Positions 63,610 through 64,000 of a stretch of 64,000 bases of DNA are shown here, in pieces (position 1 is the first letter of the stretch; each line of letters opens with the position of its first letter). Location: assembly GCF_006715045.1 (NCBI RefSeq), contig NZ_VFML01000001.1, positions 4,680,501-4,744,500 on the forward strand, written 5' to 3'. This DNA comes from Amycolatopsis cihanbeyliensis. Its GTDB lineage: Bacteria > Actinomycetota > Actinomycetes > Mycobacteriales > Pseudonocardiaceae. The position numbers and the translations under genes were made by a program. Under the pieces are notes generated by a model. It searched no databases. It was not told the origin of the DNA and was given only the letters and a program-made list of their open reading frames with translations.

Positions 63610-64000
63610 ATGGCACTGGCCGCGGTCGTGTTCGACATGGACGGGGTCCTCGTCGACAGCGAACACCTCTGGGAAGAGAACTGGGCCGCGTACGCGGCGC
63701 GGCACGGGGTCGAGTGGACCGACGCCGACACGGCCACGGTGCAGGGGATGAGCGCCCCGGAGTGGGCCGGTTACCTTGCCGAGCGCAGCGGTACCCCGGA
63801 AACCGCCGAGCAGGTGGAGCGGGCCGTGGTGGACGGCATGATCGCCGCGATCGAGGCGGGCGAGGCCCCGCTACTGCCCGGTGCCGGCGCGATGGTGCGG
63901 GACTGCGCGGCCAAGGTGCCGGTGGCGCTGGCCTCCTCGGCCGCCCGCAGGGTGATCGACGCGATCCTGCACACCCACGGGCTGACCGGCGAGTTCACCG
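63610..64000 (+). CDS. HAD family hydrolase (3' end missing)
   Basis: The frame is open to the right window edge. VVFDMDGVLVDSE at residues 6-18 is the HAD nucleophile motif with DxD. VALASSAARR near residue 105 is motif II with the serine, preceded by a helical cap typical of the IA subfamily. Such enzymes dephosphorylate sugar or polyol phosphates, fitting the cluster. The ATG at 63610 lies 29 bases after DeoR operator copy 2. Confidence 0.9.
   Translation, partial: MALAAVVFDMDGVLVDSEHLWEENWAAYAARHGVEWTDADTATVQGMSAPEWAGYLAERSGTPETAEQVERAVVDGMIAAIEAGEAPLLPGAGAMVRDCAAKVPVALASSAARRVIDAILHTHGLTGEFT

Overview
The window comes from a high-GC actinomycete, most likely a member of the Pseudonocardiaceae (Amycolatopsis-like). 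The evidence is very GC-rich codon usage, many GTG starts, Lsr2, mycothiol-type enzymes, DUF3180 and DUF6779 proteins, type VII secretion partners without a nearby machinery, and a gene order matching Mycobacterium tuberculosis Rv3627c to Rv3596c. That order is dacB, metalloprotease, tilS, hpt, a type VII secretion island, ftsH, folE-folP-folB, DUF3180, DUF6779, DUF2520, panC-panD-coaX, lysS, lsr2, clpC.

Bases 1-29150 are this core block. It opens with the 3' end of a PBP4-type carboxypeptidase and continues through tRNA lysidine synthesis, purine salvage, and a small PPE/EspG island (3576-7195). FtsH and three folate genes follow. folK is absent from its usual place, where a DUF998 gene and a MerR regulator sit instead. 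Next come cell-envelope genes, pantothenate/CoA genes, a guanidine exporter behind a guanidine-III riboswitch, lysS, lsr2, an AraC regulator with a coupled 38-codon ORF, an iron-box-controlled FhuF-like gene, and clpC with a strong terminator.

Bases 29150-43000 are mixed housekeeping and accessory genes: a giant SARP/AfsR-like regulator, a DrrAB-like ABC exporter, an EEP-family enzyme, a heme-degrading MhuD homologue overlapping a sirtuin, an M1 lipoprotein peptidase, a Tat-exported amidase, mutY, carbonic anhydrase and a LacI regulator. Bases 42900-45731 are a zinc uptake operon (znuA-znuC-znuB) with a Zur-like box. Bases 45685-50787 are a four-gene antisense operon: three DUF445 membrane proteins and an AlgX-like SGNH protein.

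Bases 50900-59200 hold a DivIVA-like coiled-coil protein, a Tat-exported heme peroxidase, a regulator with two LuxR helix-turn-helices, two gene remnants (arylamine N-acetyltransferase and adenosine deaminase), and an ABC exporter divergent from a DesK/DesR-type two-component system. Bases 59221-64000 are a polyol or sugar catabolic cluster (FGGY kinase, MFS permease, DeoR repressor, two phosphatases) with two copies of a probable DeoR operator.

The most unusual signals are non-coding. A ~125-bp element occurs twice at about 90% identity, once before the PPE/EspG island and once before prsW. Both copies can fold with a long closing stem. There are also a 13-bp inverted repeat in the leader of the second espG, a 21-bp-period tandem array after folB, a 30-bp-period array before the SARP regulator, and the guanidine-III aptamer. 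No tRNA, rRNA, CRISPR array or insertion sequence was recognised.
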